A DNA stretch of 64,000 nucleotides from Anastatus disparis (GCA_017163975.1 JAFFSR010000264.1:5483501-5547500), one strand, 5' to 3'. Shown: positions 1 through 11,525, counted from the first letter of the stretch. Numbers and translations are program-made. The notes: generated by a model not told the origin, from the sequence alone.

Positions 1-360
1 TTGATTATTAATTTTTCTTTTATAAAATATATTAAAAAACCAAAATTATACAACCACATAATACAATATATAATTGAAATATTCTTTTATAAAAAAAAGA
101 TGTTCTCGATATAATTGTTAAAAAGGACGCTATGCTTGTAAAGATAGAAACAGAGCGTGCGCCAATTGCCGACGGAGAGTTGTAACGCCAAAGGAAAAAC
201 CAACTAATTGTTCAAGTATATACTGACCAAAGGTCGAGTATGATTCTATATATTACTCCGACAGTACGAATTTAAAAATTTTATAACACAAATATTATAT
301 TTTTTAATAAAACGTATTAAAATCTTATTTGACTGCCGTATATTTCGTTTATAAACATTC
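1..360. other. AT-rich DNA without recognisable gene
   Basis: No coding signal, repeat boundary or RNA gene is evident. There is one GC-richer patch near 125-200 with no motif I recognise. Confidence 0.5.
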
Positions 361-365
361 ACACT

Positions 366-453
<88 letters not shown>

Positions 454-467
454 GCACATGCATAAAT

Positions 468-512
<45 letters not shown>

Positions 513-541
513 ATATGTATATATCTATCTATATATATACA
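361..541. repeat. Compound microsatellite (CA)n(TA)n
   Basis: Runs of CA (about 369-410), TA (about 411-451 and 475-500) and TG/TA follow each other. The open frame through it encodes only HT, IY and VC dipeptide runs and is not a gene. Confidence 0.95.
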
Positions 542-1683
542 TATATGTCGGAGCGCGCATGCACGGCTAAATTGAATCGTGCTCGTCCTGCTTCGGCTAC
601 GCTTGGAAACAAACTGAGAAAGGCAAAGCGAAAAGTAACAAGCGAACGTTCACCAAGCCGCTAGCTTGCCTATCCATACCCGGCTGCATTACCGTTCTTG
701 TGTCTCGTAGGCTACTCTCCATCTCACTCTTTGCTCTTCCCCGTTTCTCTCTCCTTTCTTTCCCGCCCGCGCCCGCATGCCTCTATCTCTCTTATATTTC
801 TACTATCAACTTTCTCTCCTTCTTTCGTTCTTTCAGAACAGCAGTTTCAGATTCATACCGCTATTTGGCCGTCTATGGCTGTTTTACGCTTGCTGTATTC
901 GTTTTCTTATATATATTAACACTTACTAATGCTAATATGTCAATTTCTTTCTTTAATTATTATGCTTTTAAGATTTCTACAGGGAAGATAACGTTGTTTA
1001 TTTTTGCTACGCTAAAAACTCAAAAACTTGTATTTATCTTAAAGAAAAATTTAATAAATATTAATTAATTCAAATATTTTAGATTTGATATAAGAGAAAA
1101 GATCGATCTTTTGCTCGGTCGGTTTGCTGAACAGTTCGAAGGTATATGTCAGCTGCTTAGTTGAGACAAATATTCTTACCAGTCTATTCGCAGGAAGGGT
1201 CATTGATTTTTGTTGAGATTTTCAAGTGTAATACGCAAGCGCATGCGCATCAAGAGAACTCACTAAAAGCAGCCACTACCATATACCTTACAGTATATGT
1301 AGTAGTTCATATATAAATTCAACGATAACAAAGCCTCGAGGAAAATCTTTTCTCTTCCTTTGACAAGTGCGTATTGAAGCTTCAACTCTGTCATCTTTTC
1401 ATCTTTTAGGTTTTTTTATTGCTTCCTCTTCTTTATTTCTTCTTTTTTGAGTTCATAATCGCTATGCAGTTGTCTCTTTGTATTTTAAGTTACTTCAGAC
1501 TTCATTTCTTTGCTCTTCTTCTTTCGTTCCGTCCGGCAAGTTTCTCCTCCATGATCCCTTCATTGATACGCCACTCTCTCTTCTTTATCTCTCTCTGTTC
1601 CTTCTTGTCTATCTCGCTTTTAGAACACTATATATTGACCATGAAGAATTTTGTTTTTTAAGCGTTTTTTTTAACGAAATATA
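542..1683. other. Intergenic, pyrimidine-rich tracts
   Basis: Two C/T-rich stretches (about 700-860 and 1385-1625) create short low-complexity open frames full of S, F and L. No domain, splice structure or repeat copy elsewhere in the window supports a gene. Confidence 0.5.
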
Positions 1684-2335
1684 ATGATTTGTCCGCACTA
1701 AAGCTAGGTTCATTGTAGCAGTTACCGTGCCCTCCCCGATTACCGCGCCCTATCTTAAAACATACGGTGTCGGCATTCAAAGCTCGGTAATGAATGTATG
1801 TATTTAAGCAGACGACACATGGTAAACTGGCACATCGTATAAGCTTTGTAAATTCAACCAGTAAATTAATAATTCTCAAATTTTCACTTAAGAAATATGT
1901 TTTATTTGTAAAAAGTGTGCTGTACTTTAAATAAACAATCTATAAAATTTTTGAAAAATAATGAGATTTGTTTTATTGAAGGAAATGTATCTGCTTTAAC
2001 CTTAAAGGCACGGTAACTGTTCATTTGACCCTATGTTAATACAATAATTTTTGTTAAAATTAAAAATCATTTAGACTTGTTATTTTTTTATGAACTTGGA
2101 TTGAAAATTAGATATCAATCTCGACAAACCTAATCTCAAAATACTATACATTGAAAGTTTGTACATCACTTTTTATGTTTAATATTTTAGTGGATTTCTT
2201 GAGTTGTCCGCACTAAAGTTTAATCTTAAAAATTTTTTATTGCAGTAAAAAAATTTGATTAAAAGCACCGCTTACTCATAAACTTGGATTGGAAATATTA
2301 TTAGAAGGCGGAGAGCTTCTTAAGATATTGCAATT
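1684..2335. repeat. Interspersed repeat, copy 1, split by a MITE
   Basis: The outer parts of this stretch align collinearly with 53575-53890, including TTGTCCGCACTAAAG at the start, the same word again near 2205 and the ending TTAGAAGGCGGA. The copy at 53.6 kb lacks the middle 330 bp found here, so this copy carries a later insertion (1705-2032). The superfamily is not recognised; no clear terminal inverted repeat was found for the outer element. Confidence 0.7.
1705..2032. mobile_element. MITE with TA duplication inside an older repeat
   Basis: The ends are imperfect inverted repeats (GGTTCATTGTAGCAGTTACC at the left, the complement GGTAACTGTTCATTTGACCC at the right), flanked by TA on both sides. 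The uninterrupted relative at 53.6 kb shows the empty site. Non-coding. TA duplication fits a Tc1/mariner-type or related family. Confidence 0.65.
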
Positions 2336-2417
2336 CATCACGTTGAAAACAAAAAATTATTAAATGAAATAAGAATTATTTGAATTAAATAATTTTGCTG
2401 TTTATTAAAATTATTTG
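2336..2417. other. AT-rich spacer
   Basis: Nothing recognised between the repeat above and the LINE tail. Confidence 0.5.
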
Positions 2418-3175
2418 CTTGATTAGATAGATATTATCCACTAGTATCAGAATACCAAAAATGTGTAATACAATTTATAAATATAAAAATAAATATTGCA
2501 CATAAAGTTTTACACAACGTATGAATATAATTATAAATATCGCACAGTTGATATTACAGTCAAATAAATCACTAAACCTAATAATACTGAAATAAGTAAA
2601 TCACAAAAAAGCGATATCACAGATTAATACAAAAAATGGTAAAATACACGCAATAATCCTATAAATTAAAAAAGCAGTCACATAATATCTATCAGTCATA
2701 ATATTCAAAATTTGAAAGAATTAAAAATAATAGATAATACAATAAAATAATAAGCCTATGCAATAGCACGAATCGCAGTCAAAACAATGAAATCAAATAA
2801 AACATTCACTCACTAACCATTCAGCCAATACTCATACAATAAATATACTCACACCTTAAGCCTATATACGGGAAGTTAATAAATTAAGTCTCTCTGAAGT
2901 TAATAAATAGTCATAATAAATTAACGTATGAATAAAAAAATAAAATTGAGTTTATTCGAGGTCGAGCAAGTACCTTCTCAAAGCTGACTTGAAACTGCTG
3001 AGCGATGGAAGATTCTTTATATCAGCAGGCAGGGAGTTCCAAAAATTCACACCTTGAACTTGAAAGAATTTTCTTCCAGTCTCACTATCCATGAAGGGCA
3101 CCGCAAAATTTTTAATCTTTCCCCTAATTGCGCTTAATTGCTACCCTAGGTACACATCTAGTGAAGACGAGAATT
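2418..3175 (-). pseudogene. 5'-truncated LINE, ORF2 C-terminus plus 3' UTR
   Basis: On the minus strand, about 2955-3150 encodes the C-terminal tail typical of CR1/Jockey-like LINE reverse-transcriptase polyproteins: FWNSLPADIKNLPSLSSFK followed by a basic/leucine tail and a stop. The 3' UTR then runs to a short (ATCTA)-type tail at about 2420. The same 3' UTR recurs on the plus strand at 32535-33972, which fixes the family and the 3' end. The reverse-transcriptase core and endonuclease are absent. Assignment to a clade is inference from the tail alone. Confidence 0.75.
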
Positions 3176-4130
3176 AAAAAATGAATTCATTTTAATAAAA
3201 TATTTATTTTAAATGAAAAAATATCGATTTAAGGGTATGTGAAATCTATATATTAAAATTTTCCAAATTTTTTATTCTTGATCTAAAATTTTTACAAACG
3301 ACTCTATATTTTACCTTGCTGTTTTAACTAATAAAAATCATAATATAGAGATATTTCGAAAATTTTTTTAATGTAGATACAAAATTTGAGAATCTGCAAT
3401 ATCGGTAACCATGCATAAATCATATACCTTATTACAACACTTTTATAAAGTTTTTTAATAAATAATTTATGAGAAAAATGTAATTATTTTGAGATTAAAT
3501 TTTGTTAAGAGACTAACATTTCTCAGAATCAGTAGAGATTTGCTTCTAATACATATTTCTTCAACATGGAGAAATATTTAATCGATTTTAACATTAAGTT
3601 TCATGAATGAAAAAAATTTTTTTTTTAATTAATAAAATATTTGCTTCCTATATATAGTACATTACGCAACTAGTGCGCGAAACAGGTGATTCACGTACGA
3701 GCCGAATTTGTGAAATAAGACGAATGCGTGGATTACCTGTACCGCGCACATACTATTTTTTAACATATCGTGAGAGAAAAACGATTATTTTTGCGGTTAC
3801 AAAGTGGGTGGAGTGAGACAAGTCGATTTGTCACCCGAGCGTAGCGAGGGTGAAAATTTAACGAGTAAATAATAAAAAATAAATAATAAATCATAAATAT
3901 TTAAAACTGCATCATTAATACAATAAATATTTTTATGATCGCAAATAAAAAATTTTATTTACATTTACTTATTAGAAAATTTCTGATTTATAATAAATTT
4001 AAAAGCGCGAATTAAAACCCTTATTATTCGGAAGATTTTTTAAATTAATTGCTGACTAGCCAAAGTTATCAGTTGTTCATTAGAACAGTTTCCGGAATTA
4101 ACCATCGAATGAGTTGAATTTTCTTTCAAG
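3176..4130. other. Intergenic AT-rich DNA
   Basis: No gene seen. A GC-richer patch (about 3675-3850) contains a small hairpin, ACCC-GAGCGTAGCGA-GGGT, at about 3833-3852, of unknown meaning. Confidence 0.45.
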
Positions 4131-5170
4131 AAAATCCTAAAAAAAAATGCTGCCAAGTGCTTTGGCGCAATGCTTTTTCCGGCTTTTTTATAGAGCTCAT
4201 CGAGTTAAAGTAATTTTATTTTATTTTTTTAAATATGTGATTTCAATGTAAAAAACAATTTCTATTCAAGAAAAATTAGTGAATGCGAGAGAGTGATTAG
4301 GAAATAGGAAGAGGCAGTCAGGGATGTATGAAAATAAGGTAAAAATGAGGCTCGATCTAAGATAGAAGGACAGAGAGGAAGTGAGGAAGTAAAAAAAGAG
4401 TTAGTGAAAGCGTTAAATCAGAAATCAAAAGAACTGATTAAAGAGCTACGCTAAGAAAATTATTTTTTTAAAGCTTGTTTTATAAAAACACTGGCAAATA
4501 ACTTGTATACAAATTTTAGAGCAAATCCATCTAGTAGTATACGTAAAATGAAAAACGCTGTCAAGTGCTTTGGTGCAATGCTTTTTCATAGAGCTCATTG
4601 AGTTAGAATAATTTGATTTTATTTTTTTAAATGTGATTTCAATGTAAAATACAATGTCTTTAGGAGCACTACCGCGCCCCATGATTTCTATTCAAGAAAA
4701 ATTAGTGAATGTGAGAGAAAGATTAGGAAAATTTATCGTATGGCTTACGCAAAATAGAAAATAAATAAAAGATGAAAATTTTCAAAATGCTCTAAAATTA
4801 AAACTGCACTGAGAAAATTAGTTTTCCAAAGCTTGTTTTCTTGAGACAGTAGCGAATAACTTGCATATAAATTTTGGAGCACATTTATCACATAGTTTTT
4901 GTAGAATAGAAAAAAAATGAAAAATAAAAATTTTTTAAAAAATTTAAAAAATGCTCTAAAATTGAAAGTGCCCTAAGAAGATCAGTTTTCAAAAGTTTTT
5001 CTTCTTTCAGCAAAAATAATTTCCATACAAATTTTCAAGTTAATTCTTGGAGTAGTTTACGTATAATACAAAAAAATTTTTAAATCGAAATTTTTTCAAA
5101 ATTTTTAAAATGGCTCAAAAAAAAAAACCAATTTTCAATAGCTTTTTTTCGCCTAGTCAGACACACTCTT
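4131..5170. repeat. Degenerate dispersed/tandem repeat (TTAGAGCAAATC family)
   Basis: Several diverged units share phrases such as TTTAGAGCAAATCCATC, TTTACGTAAAATAC and AGTGCTTTGGYGCAATGC. Related units occur at 6340-6626, 7292-7545, 37010-38040 (opposite orientation) and 46398-47060. No coding content; possibly remnants of an ancient satellite or of one non-coding transposon. Confidence 0.7.
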
Positions 5171-6339
5171 CCCTGAATTTTTTCAGAATATTTCCATTGG
5201 TGCTACATCCCCAAAATGCGAGAAATCGTTTTTTTAGCAATTTTTGACATTTTCCGGGAATTTTCAGGAATAATTAGCACTGAAAATAAATATGAGTAAC
5301 GGTAATAATCTCTATTTATGCAATCTGGGATATACAAGTTCTAAACAAAGAGTATTTAAGCCTAAACAAATATATTCATAAGAGCAAAATTGAAAAAAGA
5401 AGGATATTCTGATTAGTATCCAATGTTATAAAATGCAAAAGATCAGGGAGCGTGGTAGCGCTCCATGCGGCGGGATTACGAAGCGCTACAGTGAACCTTA
5501 TTTACTTTTATTATTTTATCAGTGACCTCTACTAAAAAATCTCAAGTGAGATCTCATCTGAGATCTTTAGAAATTCAGGTTATATTTTCAATTTACAATC
5601 TATAAAAAATTGACATAATTTATTTTTACAATAAAGTGTCCCAATATGATGTATTTTTGAACATAGAATCTTAAAAATAAAGCAAATATCCATTGTTTAA
5701 ATTCTGTAACATTAAGAGATATTAAACAGAAACAATTATTTTCTCATGTTTTTATAATTATCTCTGACAAAATTAGATATTACAATAGGAAATATTTCTT
5801 TCTCATGCTCCCGCAGAAAGTTCATGTTTTGCTCCTTGATTTTACGATTAAAAGTATGCTATTGCTCCCTGGTTATATAATTTTTTTCGTTAGAAAGGTC
5901 CGAAATTATAGTCTTTGCTCAAACTCGAGTATCGAACATGCTCCATTTTCAGACAAAGACGGAATGAGATTTTATCATGAGAGAGACAAGGACAAAACGA
6001 GATTGAGAATGGAACATACTAAAGAATACACAAAAAATTTTAAGGAAAAAAAAATTTTTTTGGTGACTTGGTATCAAATAATGATCATTCAAAAAAATTC
6101 TCATGATTTGTGAATTAATTTTCGACCTCCATGATTTTTTTCAGAAGGGTAGACCGACCACAATACGAGAAAAAAAATAAAATGCAAAAAAACGATTTTT
6201 TTAAGATATGGTGAGGGCGAAGGGGGCAGGGGGGTTCAAAATATGATAAAAACTTTTTTTTTAATATTAGCAACACAGTAATTAAAGCGAGAATGATTTT
6301 TGAATTTGAGGCATTTTTGACCATCTTAACGGGGGGTAC
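5171..6339. other. AT-rich DNA, no gene supported
   Basis: The open frames here (for example 5805-6113) have no recognisable domain and are A/T-driven. A small hairpin around GGGAGCGTGGTAGCGCTCC (about 5446-5464) has a relative near 42415-42440. Confidence 0.45.
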
Positions 6340-6626
6340 CCTTTTTAAGAAAATTCATCAACTAGTTTACGTAAAATACCAAAAAAATGAGAAATCCAAA
6401 TTTTTAAAAAATTTTTAAAATGGCTCTAAAATTAAAACTACGCTAAGGAAACCCATTTTCAATATCTTTCCTCCTTGCCTCCCTCCCAGTTAGACAAAAA
6501 AAAAAAATAAATTGTATGCAAAACTGGAAGCAAATCCATCGAGCAGTTGACAAGATCTAATTTACTAGCTAAATACAAACAATTTTTTCAAAAATTTCAA
6601 AATGCTCTATAATTAAAACTAACAAG
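6340..6626. repeat. Degenerate dispersed repeat, second cluster
   Basis: Same phrases as the 4.1-5.2 kb cluster (TTTACGTAAAATAC, GCAAATCCATCGAG). It is interrupted by the foldback MITE that follows and resumes after it at about 7292, so the MITE inserted into this repeat. Confidence 0.6.
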
Positions 6627-7291
6627 GAGAGTATTTGACCTCCGAGAAACGGATTTGGCTGAAACTGCAGGATATGATTTTTTGATTAAAAAAAATTAAC
6701 CCGTGTTTTTTCTTTTGTGCTAATAGGCCCTATAGACGGAGGTACAAACATTTCTTCGAAAATTTAGTGAAAAGAAGTTTTTATAAGAACTTGAATAAAT
6801 AAACAACTAAAACTCTTACAGAAAATTTTATAAAAAATAAAAAAGAGTACAGGTTAAAAACTTTAATAAAGCTTTGATGCATTAAAAATTCTCATATGGT
6901 TCAAAAGTTACAGGCGATTAAAAAATGCTAATGAAATAGGGTAAAAATTTGATCGTATGTTACATGCTAAAAATATCAATAAATATGTACTAATTTTCAA
7001 TTAGGCACAACTTTTGAACCTCAGAAGCTTTTTTGATGCAATAAGGCTTAAATTGATGATTTTAACTTATACTTTTTTGTTTTTTTTATACATTTTTTTT
7101 GTAAAATTTTTAATTGTTTAACCATTCAAGTTCTTATAAACGCTTCTTTTCTCTATATTTTCGAAAAAATGTTTATACCTCCGTCTATAGGGCCTATTAG
7201 CACAAAAGAAAAAACACGGGCTCATTTTTTTATCAAAGAATCATATCCTGCAGTTTCAGCCAAATCCATTTCCCGGAGGTCAAATACTCTC
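6627..7291. mobile_element. Foldback MITE, long inverted arms
   Basis: Arms of roughly 200 bp or more are near-perfect inverted repeats: GAGAGTATTTGACCTCCG at the left and its complement at the right, then matching GGCCCTATAGACGGAGGTA and so on inward. There is no open frame of note. The target duplication is unclear. A transcript would fold into one long hairpin. Confidence 0.8.
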
Positions 7292-7871
7292 ATTGTAAGC
7301 TAAGAAAATTAGTTTTCAAAAGTTTTCCCTTTTTTGACAATTCTAAATAATTTTCATGCAAATTTTAGAGCGAGTTCGTCGAGTAGTTTGCGTAAAATTA
7401 AAAAAAAAATAAAAATTTTTTTAAATGCCTCTAAAATTAAAACAATTAATTTTAAATATTATCCACACGATTTAGACAAAAAAATTAATTGTATGCAAAA
7501 TTTGAAGCATATCCATCGAGTAGTTTTAGAGATCCAATTGGGTGAATGAATACGCGCACACACACACGCACACAATTTCTGTTTAAGAAAAATTGAAAAT
7601 GGAAATAGTGTGAGTGTGTGTAAGAGTGTAAAAATTATTATAAAAGAATTGATATTTTTACAAAAACTAATAATTTTAGTAAAAATTGAAGAAAGTGTGG
7701 CGAACATATCGAACAGATGTTCGAAAGTTTAATTTATGAAGTTGGCCGCGCAGCTTATTCGTGTTTATTTATTATTATTGATTATTTTATTGTTTTCTAG
7801 TCAGACTAATTTCTGACGTCCTTGTAACCTGACGCAAATAAAACTTAATAATTATTATTATAAATAAAATC
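7292..7871. repeat. Degenerate repeat cluster and AT-rich flank of the gypsy insertion
   Basis: Repeat phrases continue to about 7545. A short CA/CG-rich run lies at 7551-7576. From 7580 to 7871 nothing is recognised; the LTR begins at 7872. Confidence 0.5.
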
Positions 7872-9156
7872 TGGCGACGGCTCATATTAATTTTGCATAG
7901 AATTATTAAATCGAATATAAATGTTTTATAAATAATTGGGCATTATTTAAGACATAGAATGATTGTCTGTAATAATAAATCTAAATTACGTTAAAAGTAT
8001 AAGTAGGACTTCATAGTTACCTATTGAGGCCGATAACGAAGATAACTCAAAATGTATATATAGAGATATAGTAAAATGAATATAGAAATGGAATGTTCTA
8101 TTTCTGTTAATGAAAAAGTATTATCAATGTTTGATTATTAATAATAAAATATATAAGATGTAATTTTTTAAAATAATTCTTTATACATAAATAGAACATT
8201 CAATTTCTATAATATGTATAAAAATGATTATTTTATTTAAAGTTTGAAGATGGAAATTAAAATATAAAAAATTAGCGTTTTTAGATAATAAATAATAGAA
8301 TACATTATTAAATATAGTTTTTTGAAATGTAAAGGAAATATAATGTTTCTTTCACAAATATATTTATCTTAATTAAATGTTTCTTTGGCAAATATATAAA
8401 ATGAATTTTATCAATCATTCTATTTCCTAATGTTTGATTCTTTAGTGAGAAATAGAACTTCATAGAAGGTTTATGAAATAATGTAAAAGCGCGTGAATCC
8501 ACCCAAGCTCATCTCATTCTCTCTTAGATGTTCGATCATGTACCATCTAAGATGTATTCTATCGGATTCTTGATCCGACTCTCTGCGCGGCAAAATGTAG
8601 AGACTAGCTTACTATAAGATTCTCATTTCATTTAATTGTTTATTTAAATAAATGATTGTATTTTTGTAATTTATTTAAAAAAGGATTGTTTATATTAAAT
8701 AAATTTAATAATTTAAAATTAATAAAAATGATTCTCAATTCATTAAATTAAATCTGTTTTACACTAATTTCAGATAATAAAGGTAATAATGCATCTTATC
8801 TTTAAAATGCACATTATCGCACGTTCAATGGTAAAGCATCCAGCAAACGTCGTCGATTATTGTACTTTCATAAGTTGCATTTATGATAAGGATATAATAT
8901 CGCACTTCCAATAGTAAAGCATCTAGAGGAAGTCGTCGATTGTATATCCTTGCATAATTATTAAAATACCAATCATCGCATCTCTGACAGTAAAGCATCC
9001 AGAGGAGATCGTCGATTCTGGTGTTTTAATCCTTCTTACTGTATGGATTATGTAATGCATGTCAAGAACTTATTAATGTAACTTTAATCTATATTTTGGT
9101 AATTTATTATTAAAATTACCTGGTGACCGTGCATCTAGCAAAACGAGCCCGGCACA
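7872..9156 (+). mobile_element. 5' LTR of a Ty3/gypsy-like element
   Basis: This 1285-bp block recurs in collinear pieces at 31663-31786, 42597-42643 and 44243-45336. The downstream copy starts TGTAACGG after a purine tract and ends CCGTTACA, the TG...CA palindromic ends of an LTR; here the ends are altered to TGGCGACGG and GGCACA. In sampled stretches the copies differ at about 3-4 bases per 100. The small open frames at 8308-8502 and 44484-44678 are simply the same LTR sequence, not genes. The 3' third holds three tandem hairpins. Confidence 0.85.
8795..9030 (+). ncRNA. Three tandem covarying hairpins in the LTR
   Basis: Each unit reads ATCG-C-stem-loop-stem'-CGT-CGAT. The inner stems are ACGTT/AACGT (8821-8825/8846-8850), ACTTCC/GGAAGT (8904-8909/8928-8933) and ATCTC/GAGAT (8980-8984/9005-9009): different sequences, each self-complementary. 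The loop keeps GTAAAGCATC in all three. An outer stem also differs per unit: AAGGATATA/TATATCCTT (8888-8896/8943-8951) and ATTAAAATACCA/TGGTGTTTTAAT (8960-8971/9019-9030). Such covariation suggests a structured RNA in the R/U5-leader region. Function is unknown. Confidence 0.6.
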
Positions 9157-9175
9157 GCTGGTGACCGTGACAGGA
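9157..9175 (+). other. Probable primer-binding site
   Basis: Directly after the LTR end comes GCTGGTGACCGTGACAGG. TGG plus a GACCGTGACAGG-type word next to the 5' LTR is where a tRNA primer anneals in Ty3/gypsy elements. The tRNA cannot be named from here. Note that GGTGACCGT also occurs just inside the LTR end at about 9122-9130. Confidence 0.5.
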
Positions 9176-9478
9176 CATGCACTCATAATCATACAGCAAT
9201 TAAAATATTTATTAAAGTAATAATTTAATAAATAAATTAAAATAGAAGATTAACTAAAAAATTCTTTAAATGATATCTTTATTTAGAGGAAGGATCTTCG
9301 AGGGCATGAGCTATAATCAAATAGTCTCATTAGAAGAAATTGGAGCCCTTATGGAGAATTTAAAAGCTAATTAATTAAATAAATTAATTTGATTTAATGA
9401 TTATTTAAATAATAGCATTTAAAAATAAAACTAAAACTAATATACGAGGATTCATATATAGCTCGTATTGAATAAGAT
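9176..9478 (+). other. Gypsy leader, non-coding
   Basis: AT-rich, no open frame. A GC-richer patch (about 9290-9365) is unrecognised. Confidence 0.5.
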
Positions 9479-9556
9479 GCATTAAACCACGTTAGCTTAA
9501 TGGCACAGCTATTGCCTGGCACGCAGTGGTCGGCGGTTCAAATCCACCTTAGAGCA
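9479..9556 (+). tRNA. tRNA-Ala(GGC)-like sequence in the gypsy leader (pseudo-tRNA?)
   Basis: A cloverleaf can nearly be drawn: acceptor GCATTAA/TTAGAGC (one mismatch, one wobble), D stem AGCT/AGCT, anticodon stem ATTGC/GCAGT with 7-base loop CTGGCAC (anticodon GGC at 9518-9520, T before it), T stem GGCGG/CCACC (one mismatch) with loop TTCAAAT. The B box GGTTCAAATCC is canonical. T-runs that could end Pol III transcription follow. The D-arm side is about 6 nt too long, so a pseudo-tRNA or SINE-type head is as likely as a working gene. Confidence 0.4.
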
Positions 9557-10014
9557 TAAAAATTTTTTTAATTATTTTTCTGCATTTTTTATATTTAATT
9601 AATGTAATAAAATTGAATAAATAAATTTGCAATAAATAAATAATTAAATTAGTTTATTAATAATTTAAAGAAGAAATTTTAAAAATAAAATTTAAAGACC
9701 GCAAAGCAAAGCACTTCTAAGTGTAGAACACACATGTAGATATACGTGTATTAGTTTAAATACAAAATAAAGGTTGTTCTCCATTTAGGAAACTTCTATT
9801 AAAAGATAAATGCTTTATTAGTAAATTTAAAACAAATTTAAATTTAAAAATGGATTTAATACAAAGTAAAGTACATTTTATGTGCAATTAAATAAATGTT
9901 AATTTAAATTTAAAATAAATTAAATTCTTGAAATAATATAAATTAAAAGAATACAAAATCATAGAATATTTTTCTTTTTTGATAAATTCATAATCAAATC
10001 ATTCATAATTTAAA
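9557..10014 (+). other. Gypsy leader, AT-rich
   Basis: No gene. This is the 5' untranslated region before gag. Confidence 0.5.
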
Positions 10015-10694
10015 ATGTCGAAAAGAAGATCGATCTTGAAATTGCATGAGAAGACATCTGAAGAGCTTCTAAATGAAATAGATCAGCTCCCAGATGCGAG
10101 TTCTCCTAAAGCTATAAGAAAATCTGGCTCATGGAGAAGAGCAGTCGCAGAGGAATCAAAATGCCTCGATGAGAATCAAGATGGCTTAGAAACTAGGATA
10201 GTAAACATCGAAGAAGATGTCACAAATCAGAATATTTTGCAAAATAATATGCAGATAAGTCAAGATTCTCTAAAGGAATCATTTAAACTTTTAGAAGATT
10301 TAATGAATAAAAAATTAGAAGAAGCCAAAGATGAATGGAAAAAAGAGAATGGAGCTCTAAAAAATGAAATTGAGAATTTGAAAACAGAGAATAAAAATTT
10401 AAATAAACTCGTTAAAGAGAATGAGGATATTATGTCAAATATAAGACATCAAGAAATAGCTGAACTAGATGTAGCAATAAGAAATAATGAGGATGCCACG
10501 CGAAGTTTGCAGAAACAAGTTGATAATTCTACAATGAATCATACTTGTAATAGCAATAAAGTAGCATTAGGTGATGCAACTAAAAAATTAAATTTGAGAA
10601 TTCCGAAGTTTAAAGGGACTTTGGAAGAAAGACCTATCAAGTTTTTAAATGATTTAAAAAGATACATTGAAGTAACGAAGCTTGATGAAAAGGA

Positions 10695-10726
<32 letters not shown>

Positions 10727-10734
10727 GGATATAA
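10015..10734 (+). pseudogene. Ty3/gypsy-like Gag, truncated
   Basis: A 239-codon frame starting MSKRRSILKLHEKTSEELL. Residues about 60-165 are strongly coiled-coil (E/K/N/L-rich). Residues about 190-225, including RIPKFKGTLEERPIKFL, match the conserved start of the Gag capsid region of insect gypsy elements (F-K-G-x6-P-x-x-F-L). The rest of the capsid domain is lost: the frame runs into a TA microsatellite at 10700-10727 and stops just after it. No CCHC knuckle is visible. Gag would form the particle shell; this copy cannot. Confidence 0.7.
10700..10727. repeat. (TA)n microsatellite in gag
   Basis: An uninterrupted TA run replaces or interrupts the Gag capsid coding region. The IYIYIY residues at the end of the frame are its translation. 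Confidence 0.9.
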
Positions 10735-11220
10735 ACAAAAGCCTTATAATGCACATGAGGTAAATGAAATAAGAGTGCAACAAGGGAATAAACCAAAAGA
10801 TTTAAACCCAAAGCAAAAATCGTCAAGTCAACAAGACTTTATTAATGAAGCTTGTAGAAGATATGAAGAAGATGTAGATGTTACGAACTTATTTCCAGAA
10901 GCAGGTACATCGAAATCGGGAAACGTACAGTAGATGCATTTTGTAACTCAGATCCTAAAGAAAGCAAAATAAATCAGCAAAATGCAACTGATAAAAAAGA
11001 AAGTTTCGAGGTTAACACTATATTTAGTGATCCACGTAGTGAACTCTTATATGATATTGAACCTGACGGTGTCAACATCATAAAAAAGAAATGTCCTTAG
11101 ATACCATTAGAGGTGGAAGGCATTAAAGTTCAAGCATTAATAGATTCAGGTAGTGAGGTGACCTGTATTTTAGAAGAGTTTTATAAAAATAATTCTCATA
11201 TCCTTAAAGATCGGCCAACT
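10735..11220 (+). pseudogene. Gypsy gag-pol linker and start of aspartic protease
   Basis: Coding texture continues in pieces: a frame to about 10933 (NAHEVNEIRVQQGNKPKDL), then a shifted frame to about 11100 ending at a stop. From about 11101 the protease starts: LEVEGIKVQALIDSGSEVTC, containing the D-S-G catalytic triplet of retroviral-type aspartic proteases. The frame breaks off at the SINE insertion (duplication 11214-11227) and resumes after it at 12415. Stops between the pieces show it is dead. Confidence 0.7.
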
Positions 11221-11275
11221 TTACCTATTTTTTTTTTTTTTTTTTTAAAGATTAATATATAAAGGATATTGTTAT

Positions 11276-11525
11276 TGTTGTTTAATTTATAATAAATAGT
11301 TATTAATAAGATAAGTTTGGATTAACGTGGAAATGATAAAACAAGAATAATAAGCCATGCGAGCGTTTATTTCGAACCGTTACAAGCTTCTGCGCAGTAT
11401 GCTTTCTACAAAACTAAAGATACGCCGTAAACGTAATATACCTTATGTATGTAATAAACTATATGTGTATACAAAATTTAAACTGTGTCAATCCTAACAT
11501 ATAACTTTGTCTATTTATTTTAACA
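11276..11525. mobile_element. Solo LTR (250 bp) in the SINE
   Basis: Begins TGTTG and ends TAACA, flanked by a perfect 5-bp duplication GTTAT (11271-11275 and 11526-11530). The other SINE copy (46.07 kb) lacks it at the same point, giving an empty site. The size and TGTTG start resemble insect Ty1/copia LTRs; family is inference. No internal region, so it arose by LTR-LTR recombination. Confidence 0.8.

Noticed and set aside
329..664. 111-codon open frame
   Set aside because: Translation of CA/TA microsatellite; no domain.
3833..3852. Helitron 3' hairpin end
   Set aside because: The hairpin exists but no CTRR-T follows at the right distance and no matching copy is present.
8308..8502. 64-aa ORF conserved with 44484-44678
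   Set aside because: Conservation is explained by both lying in LTR copies of one element.
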